Assembly: GCA_029864405.1 (NCBI GenBank)
Contig: JAOTTP010000009.1
Location: 1-57,132, forward strand
DNA from: Nitrospirota bacterium
GTDB lineage: Bacteria; Nitrospirota; Nitrospiria; Nitrospirales; UBA8639
Reading direction: 5' to 3'
DNA: 57,132 bases
Part shown: in pieces, positions 35,999-46,318 of the stretch
Layout of the letters: each line of letters opens with the position of its first letter
Numbering within the stretch: the stretch's first letter is position 1
Notes under the pieces: generated by a model
Told to the model about the DNA's origin: nothing
Seen by the model: only the letters and a program-made list of their open reading frames with translations
Database searches by the model: none
Translations under genes and position numbers: made by a program

Positions 35999-37025
35999 GA
36001 CTCTCCCTCTTTTCCCCCTCTGGCGAGTTGGTGGGAGAATGTGTTGACTGTTGGATGGCTAAATCCGGAGGCCCATTTTCCGGATTCGGTAGAGGATGAT
36101 CCGCCCGTTCGATATAGACATCGACTTGCTGGCCGACATAGATCGGGAAGGTGGGCCTTTCAAATCGATAAATCACCTGAAGCACCCGGGTATCCACCCG
36201 CTCCCGATTGTCCCCGGTCAGGGAACGTTTGGGCACAATGTAGGGTTCGATCCGATCAAACTGGAGAGCAATAGCTTTGTTGGTAAAGCCTTTCAAATAG
36301 GCCACGGCAGGACTACCCGGTACCACCAACGGCGCGTTGACCTCATCGATATCCGCCCGCACCTGCAAGGTCTCCGTATCCCCCAATAAGATGAGCGGCT
36401 CTATGGCATTCACCATGGCATATTCACCCGCCCGAACGTTGACCTGAAGAATCGTCGCCGACCGCGGTGCCCGAACGGTGAGACGGTTTAACAGAGCTTG
36501 CACTTCATCGCGTTCCGATCGGGCCAAATGGAGATCAGCCCTTGCCCGAATCAAGGCCCGCTTGGCCCCTTCAGCCTCATGCCACTTTCGTTGCACATCA
36601 TCTTCACTGACCGCCCGACGGTCCGTGACCGACTGAAGCCGTTTCAATTGGTCTTGGACATCCCGAAGGCGGATCTCCTGCTCGGCGATCCGCGCCGCCG
36701 CGGACGGGAGCGAATCAGTCTTCGTTCGCAATTGTGCCCGTAACTCCCGGTCATCCAACTGAAACAGGGGATCGCCTTGTTCGACATGATCCGCCACCGT
36801 GACATACACCTTCGTCACGAGACCCGAGACCGGAGGCGCGATCCGGACATTTTCATTCACCGCTTCAATAATGCCTGCCGCGGCCACCGTGACTTGATAC
36901 GGATTCTGAGGAGGCGTTTCCATCGGTGGAGGCGGAGCCACTTTCTTATTGGCGCCCCATAACGTCGCAATCGTCAAAATGATGCCCGCCAATGCCAGCC
37001 AAAAACTCAAACGCCGCAGTACCAT
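35991..37025 (-). CDS. HlyD/DevB-like membrane-fusion adaptor of an ABC exporter
   Basis: 344 aa. One N-terminal membrane anchor (residues 5-24), then the biotinyl-lipoyl segment GLVTKVYVTVADHVEQGDPLFQL, a helical hairpin, the return half VRAPRSATILQVNVRAGEY, and a beta-barrel. It links the inner-membrane ABC transporter to the outer-membrane lipoprotein. It ends 8 bp inside the next gene and begins directly after the ATPase gene, consistent with one operon. Confidence 0.88.
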   Translation of the reverse strand: MVLRRLSFWLALAGIILTIATLWGANKKVAPPPPMETPPQNPYQVTVAAAGIIEAVNENVRIAPPVSGLVTKVYVTVADHVEQGDPLFQLDDRELRAQLRTKTDSLPSAAARIAEQEIRLRDVQDQLKRLQSVTDRRAVSEDDVQRKWHEAEGAKRALIRARADLHLARSERDEVQALLNRLTVRAPRSATILQVNVRAGEYAMVNAIEPLILLGDTETLQVRADIDEVNAPLVVPGSPAVAYLKGFTNKAIALQFDRIEPYIVPKRSLTGDNRERVDTRVLQVIYRFERPTFPIYVGQQVDVYIERADHPLPNPENGPPDLAIQQSTHSPTNSPEGEKRESHE

Positions 37026-37766
37026 TTAAACTGGTGCCTCCTGCCCATGTTGAATCTGATCCACGCGGCCATCTTCCATATGGATAATGCGATCGCCAAA
37101 TTCAAAAATCCGGGTATCATGCGTCACAATAATCACCCCCCGATCAGGCTGCTTCCCGATATCATGCAATTGCTGCACAATGCGGTGTCCCGTTTCACCA
37201 TCCAGGTTCGCCGTGGGTTCGTCACACAGGAGCAACTGAGGATCACCTACCAAGGCCCGGGCAATCGCCACCCGCTGCTGCTCGCCTCCCGAGAGTCTGT
37301 TTGGCAACGCGCTCAACCGTTCTCCCATACCCATACTCGCGAGGACCGCCTCCGCTTGAGCAAAGGCGTCGTGTTTGGGTACCCCGCGAATCAATAAGGG
37401 CACGGCCGCATTTTCAACCGCCGTGAGGGTCGGCAATAAATGATATTGCTGGAAAATAAATCCCAGATGATCCCGACGGAATTTCGTTTTTTCAGACTGG
37501 GACAATTCCAGAATAGATTCGCCTAAAATTCTCACCTCTCCCTCATCACTTTCTAAAATGCCTGCAATCACGGACAAGAGGGTCGTTTTCCCGCTGCCCG
37601 ACGGCCCCACCAGCAACAAGACTTCCCCACGGGCCACATCGAGATCAACTCCCTTCAAGACGGGAATTCTCGTGTCTCCTTCCCCAAACGATTTCATCAA
37701 CCCTCTGGCTTGTACGAGCCAGGGGGTCGATTCGTTGTCGAGAGTCGCTGCAGGGTTCTGACTCAC
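37026..37766 (-). CDS. ABC exporter ATP-binding protein (DevA/MacB/LolD-like)
   Basis: About 246 aa from the GTG at 37766, four bases after the permease stop. A TTG extension to 37799 exists but overlaps the permease. Walker [17 protein letters not shown]-loop [12 protein letters not shown], signature [15 protein letters not shown], Walker [13 protein letters not shown] and the H-loop VTHD are all intact. It powers export through the adjacent FtsX-type permease. Confidence 0.93.
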   Translation of the reverse strand: MSQNPAATLDNESTPWLVQARGLMKSFGEGDTRIPVLKGVDLDVARGEVLLLVGPSGSGKTTLLSVIAGILESDEGEVRILGESILELSQSEKTKFRRDHLGFIFQQYHLLPTLTAVENAAVPLLIRGVPKHDAFAQAEAVLASMGMGERLSALPNRLSGGEQQRVAIARALVGDPQLLLCDEPTANLDGETGHRIVQQLHDIGKQPDRGVIIVTHDTRIFEFGDRIIHMEDGRVDQIQHGQEAPV

Positions 37767-37770
37767 GGCG

Positions 37771-38904
37771 CTACCCACGAAACACAATGGCCGGTTCAAG
37801 TTTGGCTAATTTTCGAATGCTAATCGCGCTCGATACCGTACAGATCAACAAGAGCGCCACGGCCACTCCCACGAGAAGCGGCCATGTTTCTTTAAACGGC
37901 AATCGTCCCCCGCTGCCTGCCGTCAATCCAAACAGCGTGGCTAAGCCCACACCCACTCCATACCCGATGGTTCCGACCGTAAAACTTTGCAGGAGGATCA
38001 TGCGTGCCAGCATACCCGTGCTGGCTCCAATCGCTTTGAGCGCGCCAAACTGCGGCAGATTTTCCACCGTAAACAGGTAAAAGGTCTGTCCGGAAATCGC
38101 CATCCCCACAATAAACCCCAATAAGACGGTGGTCCCAAAATTCACCCCAATACCCGTGTTTTTTAAAATCCATTGAACCGTTTTCCATCCGAACTGTTCC
38201 TCGGTAAAGGCCCCCAATCCCGTTTCTTCATGGATTCGCCTAGCTAACTCTTCGGGACTGACTCCACTCACCGGACTGGCGAGCACATACGACAATTTTC
38301 GCCGTTCTTGGGGTGTCACACTCAAGGCGCGTTCATAGGTGGTGTAGACAAACGGGAAATTCTGAAAACTTTTTTGGGTCTTGACGATTGCTACGACTCT
38401 GACACGATGATCATTGATTTCAAACGTGGTCCCGAGATGAATGTTCTCGGGCCCGCCTAACCGTTCCACCCCTAATTGATCAATCGCAACGGCTTCAGGA
38501 GACCGCAGGTCTTCAATCTTTCCCTCCAACACCCTACCCGGCCGGCCGATCAACGTACTGGCTTCAATCCCGACTAACGCAATTTGTTCATAATTCCCAT
38601 CCCGCAGCCGGGCACGTTGGACACCCTTGTAGAGAGGAACCGCCCACTCCACCCCGGAGACACTTCGAACGACGTTCACCGTCGTATCGGCCAGCGGTTT
38701 AATCTCTTCGACTTGATTGATATTGGAATCGGTGACCCACACAGGCGCATTCACGTTGGTAATCCCTGACTGCGACCAGGTCATCAGCCCCCAGAAGATA
38801 GATCCCTGCTGAACAATGAGCATCGTGGAAAACGTGAGCCCGGCCAGCAGCATGAGGTATTTGGCTCGATCCCCAAACAACATTTTCAGCGCGACGTAGT
38901 TCAT
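37771..38904 (-). CDS. ABC exporter permease (DevC/FtsX-type)
   Basis: 377 aa. One N-terminal transmembrane helix, a large extracytoplasmic domain (about residues 45-245), and three C-terminal helices, as in DevC/MacB-like permeases. MNYVALKMLFGDRAKYLMLLAG and FTVENLPQFGALKAIGAS are typical. It overlaps the TetR gene by ATGA. Confidence 0.9.
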   Translation of the reverse strand: MNYVALKMLFGDRAKYLMLLAGLTFSTMLIVQQGSIFWGLMTWSQSGITNVNAPVWVTDSNINQVEEIKPLADTTVNVVRSVSGVEWAVPLYKGVQRARLRDGNYEQIALVGIEASTLIGRPGRVLEGKIEDLRSPEAVAIDQLGVERLGGPENIHLGTTFEINDHRVRVVAIVKTQKSFQNFPFVYTTYERALSVTPQERRKLSYVLASPVSGVSPEELARRIHEETGLGAFTEEQFGWKTVQWILKNTGIGVNFGTTVLLGFIVGMAISGQTFYLFTVENLPQFGALKAIGASTGMLARMILLQSFTVGTIGYGVGVGLATLFGLTAGSGGRLPFKETWPLLVGVAVALLLICTVSSAISIRKLAKLEPAIVFRG

Positions 38905-39575
38905 GATTTGCGTGCCGTCCGCTTCCGAGGTTTTCTTGTTTGACCTGACATGCGAGCCTGCCTTTTGAGTGAAGGGATTTTGAGTCCGTTCATCATGATG
39001 TTTACAAATGTCCGGGAAATGTCTTCAGCTGTCTGAGGGAGCTGGGCATGAAATAAGACCGTCAACAGCCGATGATAAATGAGCATGCCCATAAAGGCGC
39101 GTGCGGCGATGAGAGGCTGAACGGGTTGAAAAGCGCCTTCATCTATGCGCTGCTGAATATACCCGGCCAAAAAATCGTAAAACACTCGGATATGATTCTG
39201 CAAAAACATATCCGATAATTCATGGCCTTCTAAGGCGCTGAAAAAGATCAAGCGGATCAATTCCTGGTCAGGAGCTCCCCCCACGATGGTGTTTGCAATG
39301 ACCTGAAAGACCTCCGCATCTTGTCTTTTGTCGGCCAGGTTTTTCACGCTATAGAGTAACGCGGGAACAGGAGATTCCTCCGCAAGAATCGCGGCATATA
39401 AATCCTCTTTACTGGGGAAATGTTTAAAAATGAGGGCTTCACTCACACCCGCCCTTGCCGCAATTTCTCGCGTCTTCGTCCCGCTAAACCCTTTTTCAGC
39501 AAACAACGAAGCTGCGGACCGTATGATCGTGGCCTTTCGGACTTGACCGGGTATCCGTTTCTGTGAAGGTGGCAT
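38901..39575 (-). CDS. TetR-family regulator of the ABC exporter operon
   Basis: About 224 aa from ATG 39575 (MPPSQKRIPGQVRK). The frame is open to another ATG at 39611, but that start would bury the operator-like palindrome at 39591-39606 in the coding region. The helix-turn-helix reads ATIIRSAASLFAEKGFSGTKTREIAARAGVSEALIFKHF (shown in overlapping pieces: AASLFAEKGFSGTKT and ARAGVSEALIFKHFPSKE). First gene of the operon and probably its own repressor. Confidence 0.88.
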   Translation of the reverse strand: MPPSQKRIPGQVRKATIIRSAASLFAEKGFSGTKTREIAARAGVSEALIFKHFPSKEDLYAAILAEESPVPALLYSVKNLADKRQDAEVFQVIANTIVGGAPDQELIRLIFFSALEGHELSDMFLQNHIRVFYDFLAGYIQQRIDEGAFQPVQPLIAARAFMGMLIYHRLLTVLFHAQLPQTAEDISRTFVNIMMNGLKIPSLKRQARMSGQTRKPRKRTARKS

Positions 39576-39590
39576 GGCAGATGACCAGTA

Positions 39591-39606
39591 AAGTGAGTAT
39601 TCACTT
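39591..39606. promoter_or_regulatory. Candidate TetR operator of the ABC exporter operon
   Basis: AAGTGA-GTAT-TCACTT is a perfect inverted repeat with a 4-nt centre, 16 bp before the preferred TetR start. It differs from the RND operon's GAATG-type operator, so the two regulators should act separately. Confidence 0.55.
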
Positions 39607-39611
39607 ACCAT

Positions 39612-39916
39612 GATAAAATCTCGTCAGGAACCTGTCAATCAACCGGTGAAACCTGGGCCACGGCGTCTCTCGCACGAGACCTGTGAACATTCCAAAATTG
39701 TCCCCCCCGCAAACCGCTTTCATCATGATCATGAATAAAGAACAGAACGTGACCACAAATTACTCCAGAGGATTATATAAGGCTTTTTCACCCCGCCCGC
39801 ATTTCACTACCGGTAGTCTGTGCCCAAGCAAGTTGACTCAACGGAAAAGATGCGTATCTTTGTTGAGAAGAAAAAGTATAATGTTGCTATATTCCTGAAG
39901 GACGCTTACGACCACG
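39612..39916 (+). promoter_or_regulatory. Divergent control region between TetR operon and lon
   Basis: About 300 bp without a gene. A TATAAT at 39877-39882 lies 34 bp before the Lon start and may be its -10 box, but no good -35 box is spaced with it. I found no CIRCE or obvious heat-shock element. Confidence 0.35.
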
Positions 39917-42352
39917 ATGGATATTCCCCCAGTACCCGAAAACGAGCTCATTGTTTCCTTGCCGCTTGTCCCTGTCAAACGAACGGTATTGTTTCCCGAT
40001 ACCCTTGTCCCCTTCACAATTGGCCGCCCCCGATCGATCGCGGCGGTGGAAGCGGCGATGAACTCGGAAGACAAAGCGTTAGTGTTCGCCACTCAGCGTG
40101 ACTCTGAAAAGGAGGAACCCGGGTTCGATGACGTGTATCTCATTGGCACGAAAGCCGTCATCAAACAAATGGGCAAAACCCCTGACGGCCATCTCCAGGT
40201 CCTCGCACAGGGCATCGAACGCGTCGTCCTGCTCAAGATGGAACAAGCCGAACCCCATATAATCGTTCGGTCTCGGCCACTGGCTCTCTCTCTGGAATCC
40301 GACATGGAGCTGGAAGCCTTGCATCGTGAGTTATTGGAACTCATTGGCCAATTACCGGAATTATTGACGACCCAGGGCGTCGTGGAATTGGTGGCGGTGC
40401 TTCGAGCAGAAAAAAATCCCCTTTCGGTCGCCTATCGGCTCGTGTCGCTCCTCAACCTCAATGTGGAACGATTGCAAGGGCTCCTGGAACAATCCGATGC
40501 CAAGGAAGTACTTCGTCAGGTGTACGGCGCGTTGGCGCATGAACTCCATATCCTCAAAATTCGCCATGAAATCGCGAGCCAGGCCCAAGCGGAAATTGGA
40601 AAATCCCAACGGGAATATTTCCTGCGCCAACAGTTGAAAGAAATTCAACAAGAAATCGGCGAGTTGGAGACCCTACCCGAAGAAGGCGAGGTGGGCGAGT
40701 TGAAGACTCGCATCGAGAAGGCCGATCTTCCTGAAGTCGTGAAAACCGAAGCCACGAGAGAACTGAAGCGTCTGGTCAAGTTGCCTCCCGCCTCTCCGGA
40801 TCACCAAGTTATTCGCAGCTATTTGGAGTTGGTTCTGGAATTGCCCTGGAACACACTCACAGAAGACCACCTGGATTTGACCCATGTTCGGACGGTATTA
40901 GATGAAGATCATTACGGCATCCAGGATGTCAAAGAACGCATCCTTGAGCACTTGGCCGTATTGAAGTTAAATCCGTCTGCGAAGGCTCCCATCCTGTGCT
41001 TGGTGGGCCCTCCGGGAGTGGGAAAAACCAGCTTAGGGCAATCCATTGCCCGCGCCCTGGAGAGAAAGTTTGAACGTCTGAGTTTAGGCGGTCTCCATGA
41101 TGAAGCCGAGTTGCGTGGACATCGCCGAACGTATGTTGGCGCGATGCCAGGCCGTCTGATTCAAGCTCTGCGACGTGCTGGAGCAAAAAATCCGGTACTG
41201 ATGCTAGATGAGGTCGATAAGGTCGGACAGGATTTTCGAGGAGATCCCGCGTCGGCCCTGTTAGAAATTCTTGACCCGGAGCAGAACCATACGTTCCGGG
41301 ACAATTATTTAGATTTGCCGTTTGATCTATCCAAAGTGATGTTCATCACCACGGCCAATTCCCTGGACACCATCTCCCGTCCACTCTTGGACCGCATGGA
41401 GATCATTCGTCTGGGAGGGTACAGTCATCAGGAAAAATTGGAAATTGCCATTCGCTATTTGTGGCCACGTCGCTTGAAAGAAGCCGGGCTGGAGTCCAAA
41501 CCTCTGACGTTAGAGGACCAGGTGATTCCCCATATCATTAAACGGTATACCCGTGAAGCCGGTGTTCGCCAATTAGAACAGATGCTGGGACGGCTCACTC
41601 GCAAAGTGGCGCTTCGGCTGGCGGAACATCCACCGGACCAGCCCGAGGAATCTCTCACGATTACTCAACAGGATCTTCCGGAATGGTTGGGCATCGAACG
41701 GTTTATGCCTGAGGAAGCCAGGAAAACGTTGCCCCTGGGTGTGGCCACCGGATTGGCCTGGACAGAAACCGGCGGGGATGTCCTGTACGTCGAAAGCGCC
41801 CTTCTCCCGGGAGGCAGCGACCTCACGATTACGGGTCACATTGGCGATGTCATGCAGGAGTCAGCCCAAGCGGCTCGAAGCTATCTCTGGTCGCGGGCTG
41901 AATCACTGGGATTAGATGTTTCCGTGTTTAAGCAGAGTGGGATGCACATTCATGTGCCCGAAGGCGCCATTCCAAAAGATGGACCCTCCGCCGGAGTGAC
42001 GATGGCCAGTGCGCTGGCTTCACTCTTACTGAAAATCCCGGTGATGAACGATACCGCGATGACCGGAGAGATTAGTTTAACCGGATTGGTCTTGCCTGTT
42101 GGAGGTATTAAAGAAAAGATCCTGGCGGCTCACAGAGTCGGGTTGCGCCGCATTGTCCTTCCGAAAGCCAACGAGAAAGATCTGAAAGATGTGCCTGAAG
42201 CGGTACGATCCGAATTGTCTGTCGTATTCGTGGAAACGATTGAAGAAGCCTTAGACGCTGTCCTGCTCAAGCCAAAAGAGATCAGGGAGAGAGGAAATGG
42301 CCCTCGCTACAACCGACCTACAGAGAGTGAGAAGAAACCCGTGTTGGGCTAA
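39917..42352 (+). CDS. lon: ATP-dependent Lon protease
   Basis: 811 aa, the usual LonA length. An N-terminal substrate-recognition domain ([19 protein letters not shown]), a coiled-coil segment ([19 protein letters not shown]), an AAA+ module with Walker [10 protein letters not shown] (about residues 362-370) and [22 protein letters not shown] in pieces, and a C-terminal protease with catalytic Ser691 in [13 protein letters not shown] and Lys in [12 protein letters not shown]. It degrades misfolded and regulatory proteins, including antitoxins, in the cytoplasm, which is relevant given the toxin-antitoxin modules in the window. Confidence 0.97.
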   Translation: MDIPPVPENELIVSLPLVPVKRTVLFPDTLVPFTIGRPRSIAAVEAAMNSEDKALVFATQRDSEKEEPGFDDVYLIGTKAVIKQMGKTPDGHLQVLAQGIERVVLLKMEQAEPHIIVRSRPLALSLESDMELEALHRELLELIGQLPELLTTQGVVELVAVLRAEKNPLSVAYRLVSLLNLNVERLQGLLEQSDAKEVLRQVYGALAHELHILKIRHEIASQAQAEIGKSQREYFLRQQLKEIQQEIGELETLPEEGEVGELKTRIEKADLPEVVKTEATRELKRLVKLPPASPDHQVIRSYLELVLELPWNTLTEDHLDLTHVRTVLDEDHYGIQDVKERILEHLAVLKLNPSAKAPILCLVGPPGVGKTSLGQSIARALERKFERLSLGGLHDEAELRGHRRTYVGAMPGRLIQALRRAGAKNPVLMLDEVDKVGQDFRGDPASALLEILDPEQNHTFRDNYLDLPFDLSKVMFITTANSLDTISRPLLDRMEIIRLGGYSHQEKLEIAIRYLWPRRLKEAGLESKPLTLEDQVIPHIIKRYTREAGVRQLEQMLGRLTRKVALRLAEHPPDQPEESLTITQQDLPEWLGIERFMPEEARKTLPLGVATGLAWTETGGDVLYVESALLPGGSDLTITGHIGDVMQESAQAARSYLWSRAESLGLDVSVFKQSGMHIHVPEGAIPKDGPSAGVTMASALASLLLKIPVMNDTAMTGEISLTGLVLPVGGIKEKILAAHRVGLRRIVLPKANEKDLKDVPEAVRSELSVVFVETIEEALDAVLLKPKEIRERGNGPRYNRPTESEKKPVLG

Positions 42353-42557
42353 CCAGGCTTATTCTGGAGTTTATCTGGAAGATCAAAAGCGAGTGGTGCA
42401 AATTGATGGGTATTAAAAAAAGAAATGCTTAAATTTGCTCGGGTTATTTAAGTTTAATTTTTACCGTATCCTACTCTCTACAACATATTCACAAATCCTC
42501 TACCTTGCGCTAGTTGTATTTTTGATCCGAAGAGCGGGAGACAGAACTCGTGCAATA

Positions 42558-44081
42558 TCAAGGGATATGCTCCAGATAGCCAGTTAAGCTCACTATTCCT
42601 TCCTGTTGTTTCCCTTCATAATTACGCTCGACGACCACACGAACTCGGGTGTTGGTATCGGCATATAAGCCAACTGGCTTGCTCAGGATATGACGAACTT
42701 GGTGAACATCTCCCTTATCCATTCGAAAAACGTCCGAAAGCCCCAGTTGATAGATAACTGGAGAATCTTGCAACATCGTGTGCACGGAGACAATAACCTG
42801 TGGATCTTTTATGTCCGGTAAAAGATCCAAAGAAGTACTTTGCAATGATACATGATGGATGAAGAGCCGACTCCCCGGTGGAACGGTCAACACTAAATCC
42901 TCTGCGGAATAACCATCATGCTGAAATTGAAAGGATTGAGTATAAGCCCACGGCTTCTTGGTCGTTAGGGAAATATCTTGTACCGGCACAGGATGCTCAA
43001 AGTCGTTGCCAACATTGACATGCCATGTGCCAAATTGTCCCACAGTCCAAACCCCACTTTGCACCGCGTTCATCGTAGCGGGAATACCTCCTGCAGGATG
43101 TGAGGTAGTTTCCTCTGTGCGTTTCCTATCCCCTCGATCATGCTTGTTCGGCTTCGGGTCCGGATGTTGGGTGAGCGTTGGAAGCATCTGACCAAATACC
43201 TTTGTCTGTCCATTGTCATAATAGCCGAGAATGTCCCTACTCTCAGTTATCGTTATTCCTGAAAGGATGCCCGGAAAAAATCCATCCTGAGACAGCGTGA
43301 GCAAATTGGATTGGGATCCTTGCTGCAACATCCCGTCGCCTCCGGTACCACCATCAGTGGTGAGACTCGTTCCGAAGTCCATTTTCAACATTTGCCCATT
43401 TTCGGAACCGTTATTAAAATCGACTCCGTTACCACTGGAATTAAAATATTGGGGAACACTCTCCGTATCTAAAAATCCACTCGTGTTAAACCCAAGCTTG
43501 CCTTGTAATACCAATGCATATCCTGTGCTGGGATCACTGTTTCCTGCGGTGACCATCACTTCAGAAGCCCTGGCAAGACCGTAATATTGCCAGGTATTTC
43601 CCGAAATTTTGGTCCATGTAATCATAAAGTCATGACGAACCCCGAGAGAATCAAACACCTGAAAACTAGTTGAAAACTGAGTAGTGCCCGCACCATAAGG
43701 ATCCGCCAAAAGGGAGGAAATTGAAAATGGGCTCACCACCGGTTGAGTTGCATCCAAGTTTCCACCCATTGTGACAATGGAGCTCGCCTTTCCCGACATT
43801 CTTGAAATTGCTTGTCCGACTATCTGCTTTTGCCCATGTGGTAATTCTTGAATAATATTTCCATCGCTATCGATAAAAATATTTTCCGGCAACCCTCCGT
43901 GGGTTAGAGAGGCACCGTTCGGTAAGTTCGTTGAAAGAGGGCTAGGACCTTCCTGGGAAAATCGATTTATCTCAAGCTCGGCTGGGAAGACGGGGAAAGG
44001 AAAAATCTGGAATCCAACAATGAGTAATATACAAACACCTTGAAAACATCTAACCGGCTTACGCTTTAAGCATTGGGACAT
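42558..44081 (-). CDS. Secreted protein with a flagellar-hook FlgE D2-like domain
   Basis: 507 aa. A signal peptide (hydrophobic core ILLIVGFQIFPFPVF, cleavage near residue 34) precedes a region of about residues 95-305. That region reads like the middle of FlgE: GGNLDATQPV, FSTSFQVFDSLGVRHDFMIT, NTWQYYGLA, LTLSQDGFFPGILSGITI, GYYDNGQTKVFGQM. The FlgE terminal domains that polymerise the hook are absent. The C-terminal 180 residues (VWTVGQFGTWHVNVGNDFEH...VSLTGYLEHIP) are beta-rich and unrecognised. Flagellar hook subunits are never Sec-secreted, so this is a reused fold and not a hook protein. A GAGGAG site supports the start. Confidence 0.75.
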   Translation of the reverse strand: MSQCLKRKPVRCFQGVCILLIVGFQIFPFPVFPAELEINRFSQEGPSPLSTNLPNGASLTHGGLPENIFIDSDGNIIQELPHGQKQIVGQAISRMSGKASSIVTMGGNLDATQPVVSPFSISSLLADPYGAGTTQFSTSFQVFDSLGVRHDFMITWTKISGNTWQYYGLARASEVMVTAGNSDPSTGYALVLQGKLGFNTSGFLDTESVPQYFNSSGNGVDFNNGSENGQMLKMDFGTSLTTDGGTGGDGMLQQGSQSNLLTLSQDGFFPGILSGITITESRDILGYYDNGQTKVFGQMLPTLTQHPDPKPNKHDRGDRKRTEETTSHPAGGIPATMNAVQSGVWTVGQFGTWHVNVGNDFEHPVPVQDISLTTKKPWAYTQSFQFQHDGYSAEDLVLTVPPGSRLFIHHVSLQSTSLDLLPDIKDPQVIVSVHTMLQDSPVIYQLGLSDVFRMDKGDVHQVRHILSKPVGLYADTNTRVRVVVERNYEGKQQEGIVSLTGYLEHIP

Positions 44082-44245
44082 ATGAGGATGCTCCTCAAAA
44101 AGAAAATAGAGGGGTAAAGATTTTCAGACCGGCCCAATGCATAAGCGCAGCAATCTCTATGCCATACCATGACACATCATTCAAAACCCGAATATTTTTT
44201 ATAAGGAGGTGAGGCCTTCACCAGAAAGGTGTAAAAGACATGAGA

Positions 44246-44701
44246 TTATTTCACGGAAATACGGAGAGAGGAAGTTGGTTGCATGGTAAAAGTACCTCCA
44301 GGTTCAAGAGGGTTGTGATCCTTGCCAATGCGGGTGTACCACCAACGTCCCCGAGCCACGGGGGAATCATCTGACCACTTCAACTCAAACCCTCCTTCCC
44401 GATCATTGCCGGCCTGAAGCCATATGCCCTTCCACACCCCTTCCTTCAGTTCCTGGGTTTCAAACCAGCCACCCTCCCACTCATAGGGTCCTTTCCCCTC
44501 ATCATTTAACATGATGATATTGGCCCCGGTTTTGTCTTCATACTCCCAGGTCCCGGCAAGATCCTGAAGTTGTCGAGGCCTATAAGACGATTCCTGGACA
44601 CTCTCCTCACCTTGAGGAATCTGATGGGAGAGGTCTGCACAACCCACCGCAGCCACGACACTTATGACGATCAGGATCATTTTGACTATACTCTTCTGCA
44701 T
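44246..44701 (-). CDS. Putative lipoprotein of unknown function
   Basis: 151 aa. The signal peptide ends VVAAVGC, a lipobox with Cys21. The mature part is beta-rich with many Trp residues (LAGTWEYEDKTGAN, GPYEWEGGWFETQEL, EGVWKGIWLQAG, GRWWYTRIG), suggesting a small lipocalin-like barrel. AGGGAG precedes the ATG. No family recognised and no operon partner. Confidence 0.65.
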   Translation of the reverse strand: MQKSIVKMILIVISVVAAVGCADLSHQIPQGEESVQESSYRPRQLQDLAGTWEYEDKTGANIIMLNDEGKGPYEWEGGWFETQELKEGVWKGIWLQAGNDREGGFELKWSDDSPVARGRWWYTRIGKDHNPLEPGGTFTMQPTSSLRISVK

Positions 44702-44847
44702 GAATGCTCCCTTGCCTCCCTACGTTAATTGGCTCGGAAATGATTCTTAGGATTGTATCAGACAAGACCGATAGAGCCAGATACGTGAAACCCTTTACCC
44801 GAGAGACCGCCACTGATGAGCAGGACCGACAAGGGGACGCCTGATCG

Positions 44848-46221
44848 ATGGAATTGACGCCCGCTCTGATTTGTACGCAATGCGGGTCGGTCGGAAATGG
44901 TGCGGAGACCTGTTCGCAATGTGGAGCCGCGCTTCATTCACCACAACAGGAAACCGTGAGCAACTCCCATGAAGCACCACTCGCCACAGACCTTTCCTCG
45001 ACTCCGTCAGAATCTCAGGATCCGTTGACCACAAACGGGACAGGCTCATCCGCTGAACGTGGCTCCGATTTAGCGACTTTGGGCTCTGATCAGAGAGAAC
45101 CGACCGAGTCCCTTGACTCAATTCCCCCTTCCAACATAGTCAACGAGCCGTACGATTCCGACCTGTCTTCCATCCACCATCCTATTTTTTGGGGGCGTGG
45201 GCGAACGCTCTTTGGCATTTTCATCGTCAATACCTTTTTCACATTACTGACTCTTGGCCTGTATTCATTCTGGGGGCGAGTACGTATTCGCCAGTTTCTG
45301 AGCAGTCAAACCAGTTTTGCTAAAGCTCGCTTTTCCTATCACGGAACCCCTCAAGAATTACTGAAGGGATGGTCGAAAGCTTTTTTGGTTTTTGGACTTC
45401 CCTATGCCTTTCTGAGTCTCGTTCCCCTCATATGGGATCAGATTCCGACTTGGATTCCCAATGTCCTGGCAGGGACCATGGCTTTGTGCTTCATTCCTAT
45501 CGCCGTGGTCGGATCGCAGCGTTACCGGTTGAGCCGAACCTCCCTGGGTACGATTCGTTTTTCTTTCCGGGGGCACGTGAAAGCGTATATGAAAATATGG
45601 GTCCTCGGAACCGTCCTGACATTATTGACCGCCGGCGTCTATTACCCGTTTTTCGAAAATGCCAGACGAAAATTCCTCGTCGCCCATAGCTACTTCGGTA
45701 ATCGTCCTTTCACCTATACAGGAACGGGAAGCGGGCTCTTGGGAATCTACGCGAAGGCCCTGGCCTTCACTGTGCTGATTGTGGTCACACTCATCGGGAT
45801 CAGCACCGGACCTGAAGCCCTCTCGAGCATCACCCGATGGCCACCTGATGAGTGGCAAGGCATATTCTTCAATTCCGTGTTCCTCACAGGATTACTCACG
45901 TTGCTCCTCCCCTGGTTTTACCTTCAGGTAGCCAAGCAACGCTACCAATGGAATCATTCAGATTTTGGAGACGCGCATTTTCAGTTTTCTGCCTCCACCT
46001 GGAATTTAATGGAGTTGCGGATCACGAACTTTCTCATGCTCATTCTCACGTTTGGACTCGCCTGGCCGTGGGTTCAGGTTCGGAACCTCCAATTTCTGTA
46101 TTATCATCTGAGCCTTCAAGGCCCTTTGGATTTTCAACGCATCGAACAGGAAGCCTTGGATGCGTCGCCCACCGGAGAAGAGCTTGCGGGATACTTTGAC
46201 GCGGGTTTTGATTTAGGCTAA
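44848..46221 (+). CDS. DUF898 (YjgN-like) membrane protein with zinc ribbon
   Basis: 457 aa. Residues 9-28 form a zinc ribbon (ICTQCGS and CSQCGAAL). A low-complexity linker follows, then the DUF898 region with several transmembrane helices and the repeated signatures LGLYSFWGRVRIRQFL, TAGVYYPFFENARRKFL and FGLAWPWVQVRNLQF. The role of the family is unknown. It is followed 97 bp later by an M48 protease, a common pairing for YjgN-like proteins. Confidence 0.9.
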   Translation: MELTPALICTQCGSVGNGAETCSQCGAALHSPQQETVSNSHEAPLATDLSSTPSESQDPLTTNGTGSSAERGSDLATLGSDQREPTESLDSIPPSNIVNEPYDSDLSSIHHPIFWGRGRTLFGIFIVNTFFTLLTLGLYSFWGRVRIRQFLSSQTSFAKARFSYHGTPQELLKGWSKAFLVFGLPYAFLSLVPLIWDQIPTWIPNVLAGTMALCFIPIAVVGSQRYRLSRTSLGTIRFSFRGHVKAYMKIWVLGTVLTLLTAGVYYPFFENARRKFLVAHSYFGNRPFTYTGTGSGLLGIYAKALAFTVLIVVTLIGISTGPEALSSITRWPPDEWQGIFFNSVFLTGLLTLLLPWFYLQVAKQRYQWNHSDFGDAHFQFSASTWNLMELRITNFLMLILTFGLAWPWVQVRNLQFLYYHLSLQGPLDFQRIEQEALDASPTGEELAGYFDAGFDLG

Positions 46222-46318
46222 TTTGGCCGACTTGCGTGTGCATATTCGATCTTCCCCCGGCATTCACCTCTCCATCCATCGACGAATCATGTCTTCCTCA
46301 AGCTGAAACACCTCGAGC

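Noticed and set aside
39612-39916. Heat-shock (CIRCE or sigma-32-type) control of lon
   Set aside because: No matching inverted repeat or promoter element could be read; only a lone TATAAT is present.
42558-44081. Genuine flagellar hook protein FlgE
   Set aside because: It has a Sec signal peptide, lacks the terminal D0/D1 polymerisation regions, and no flagellar gene is adjacent.
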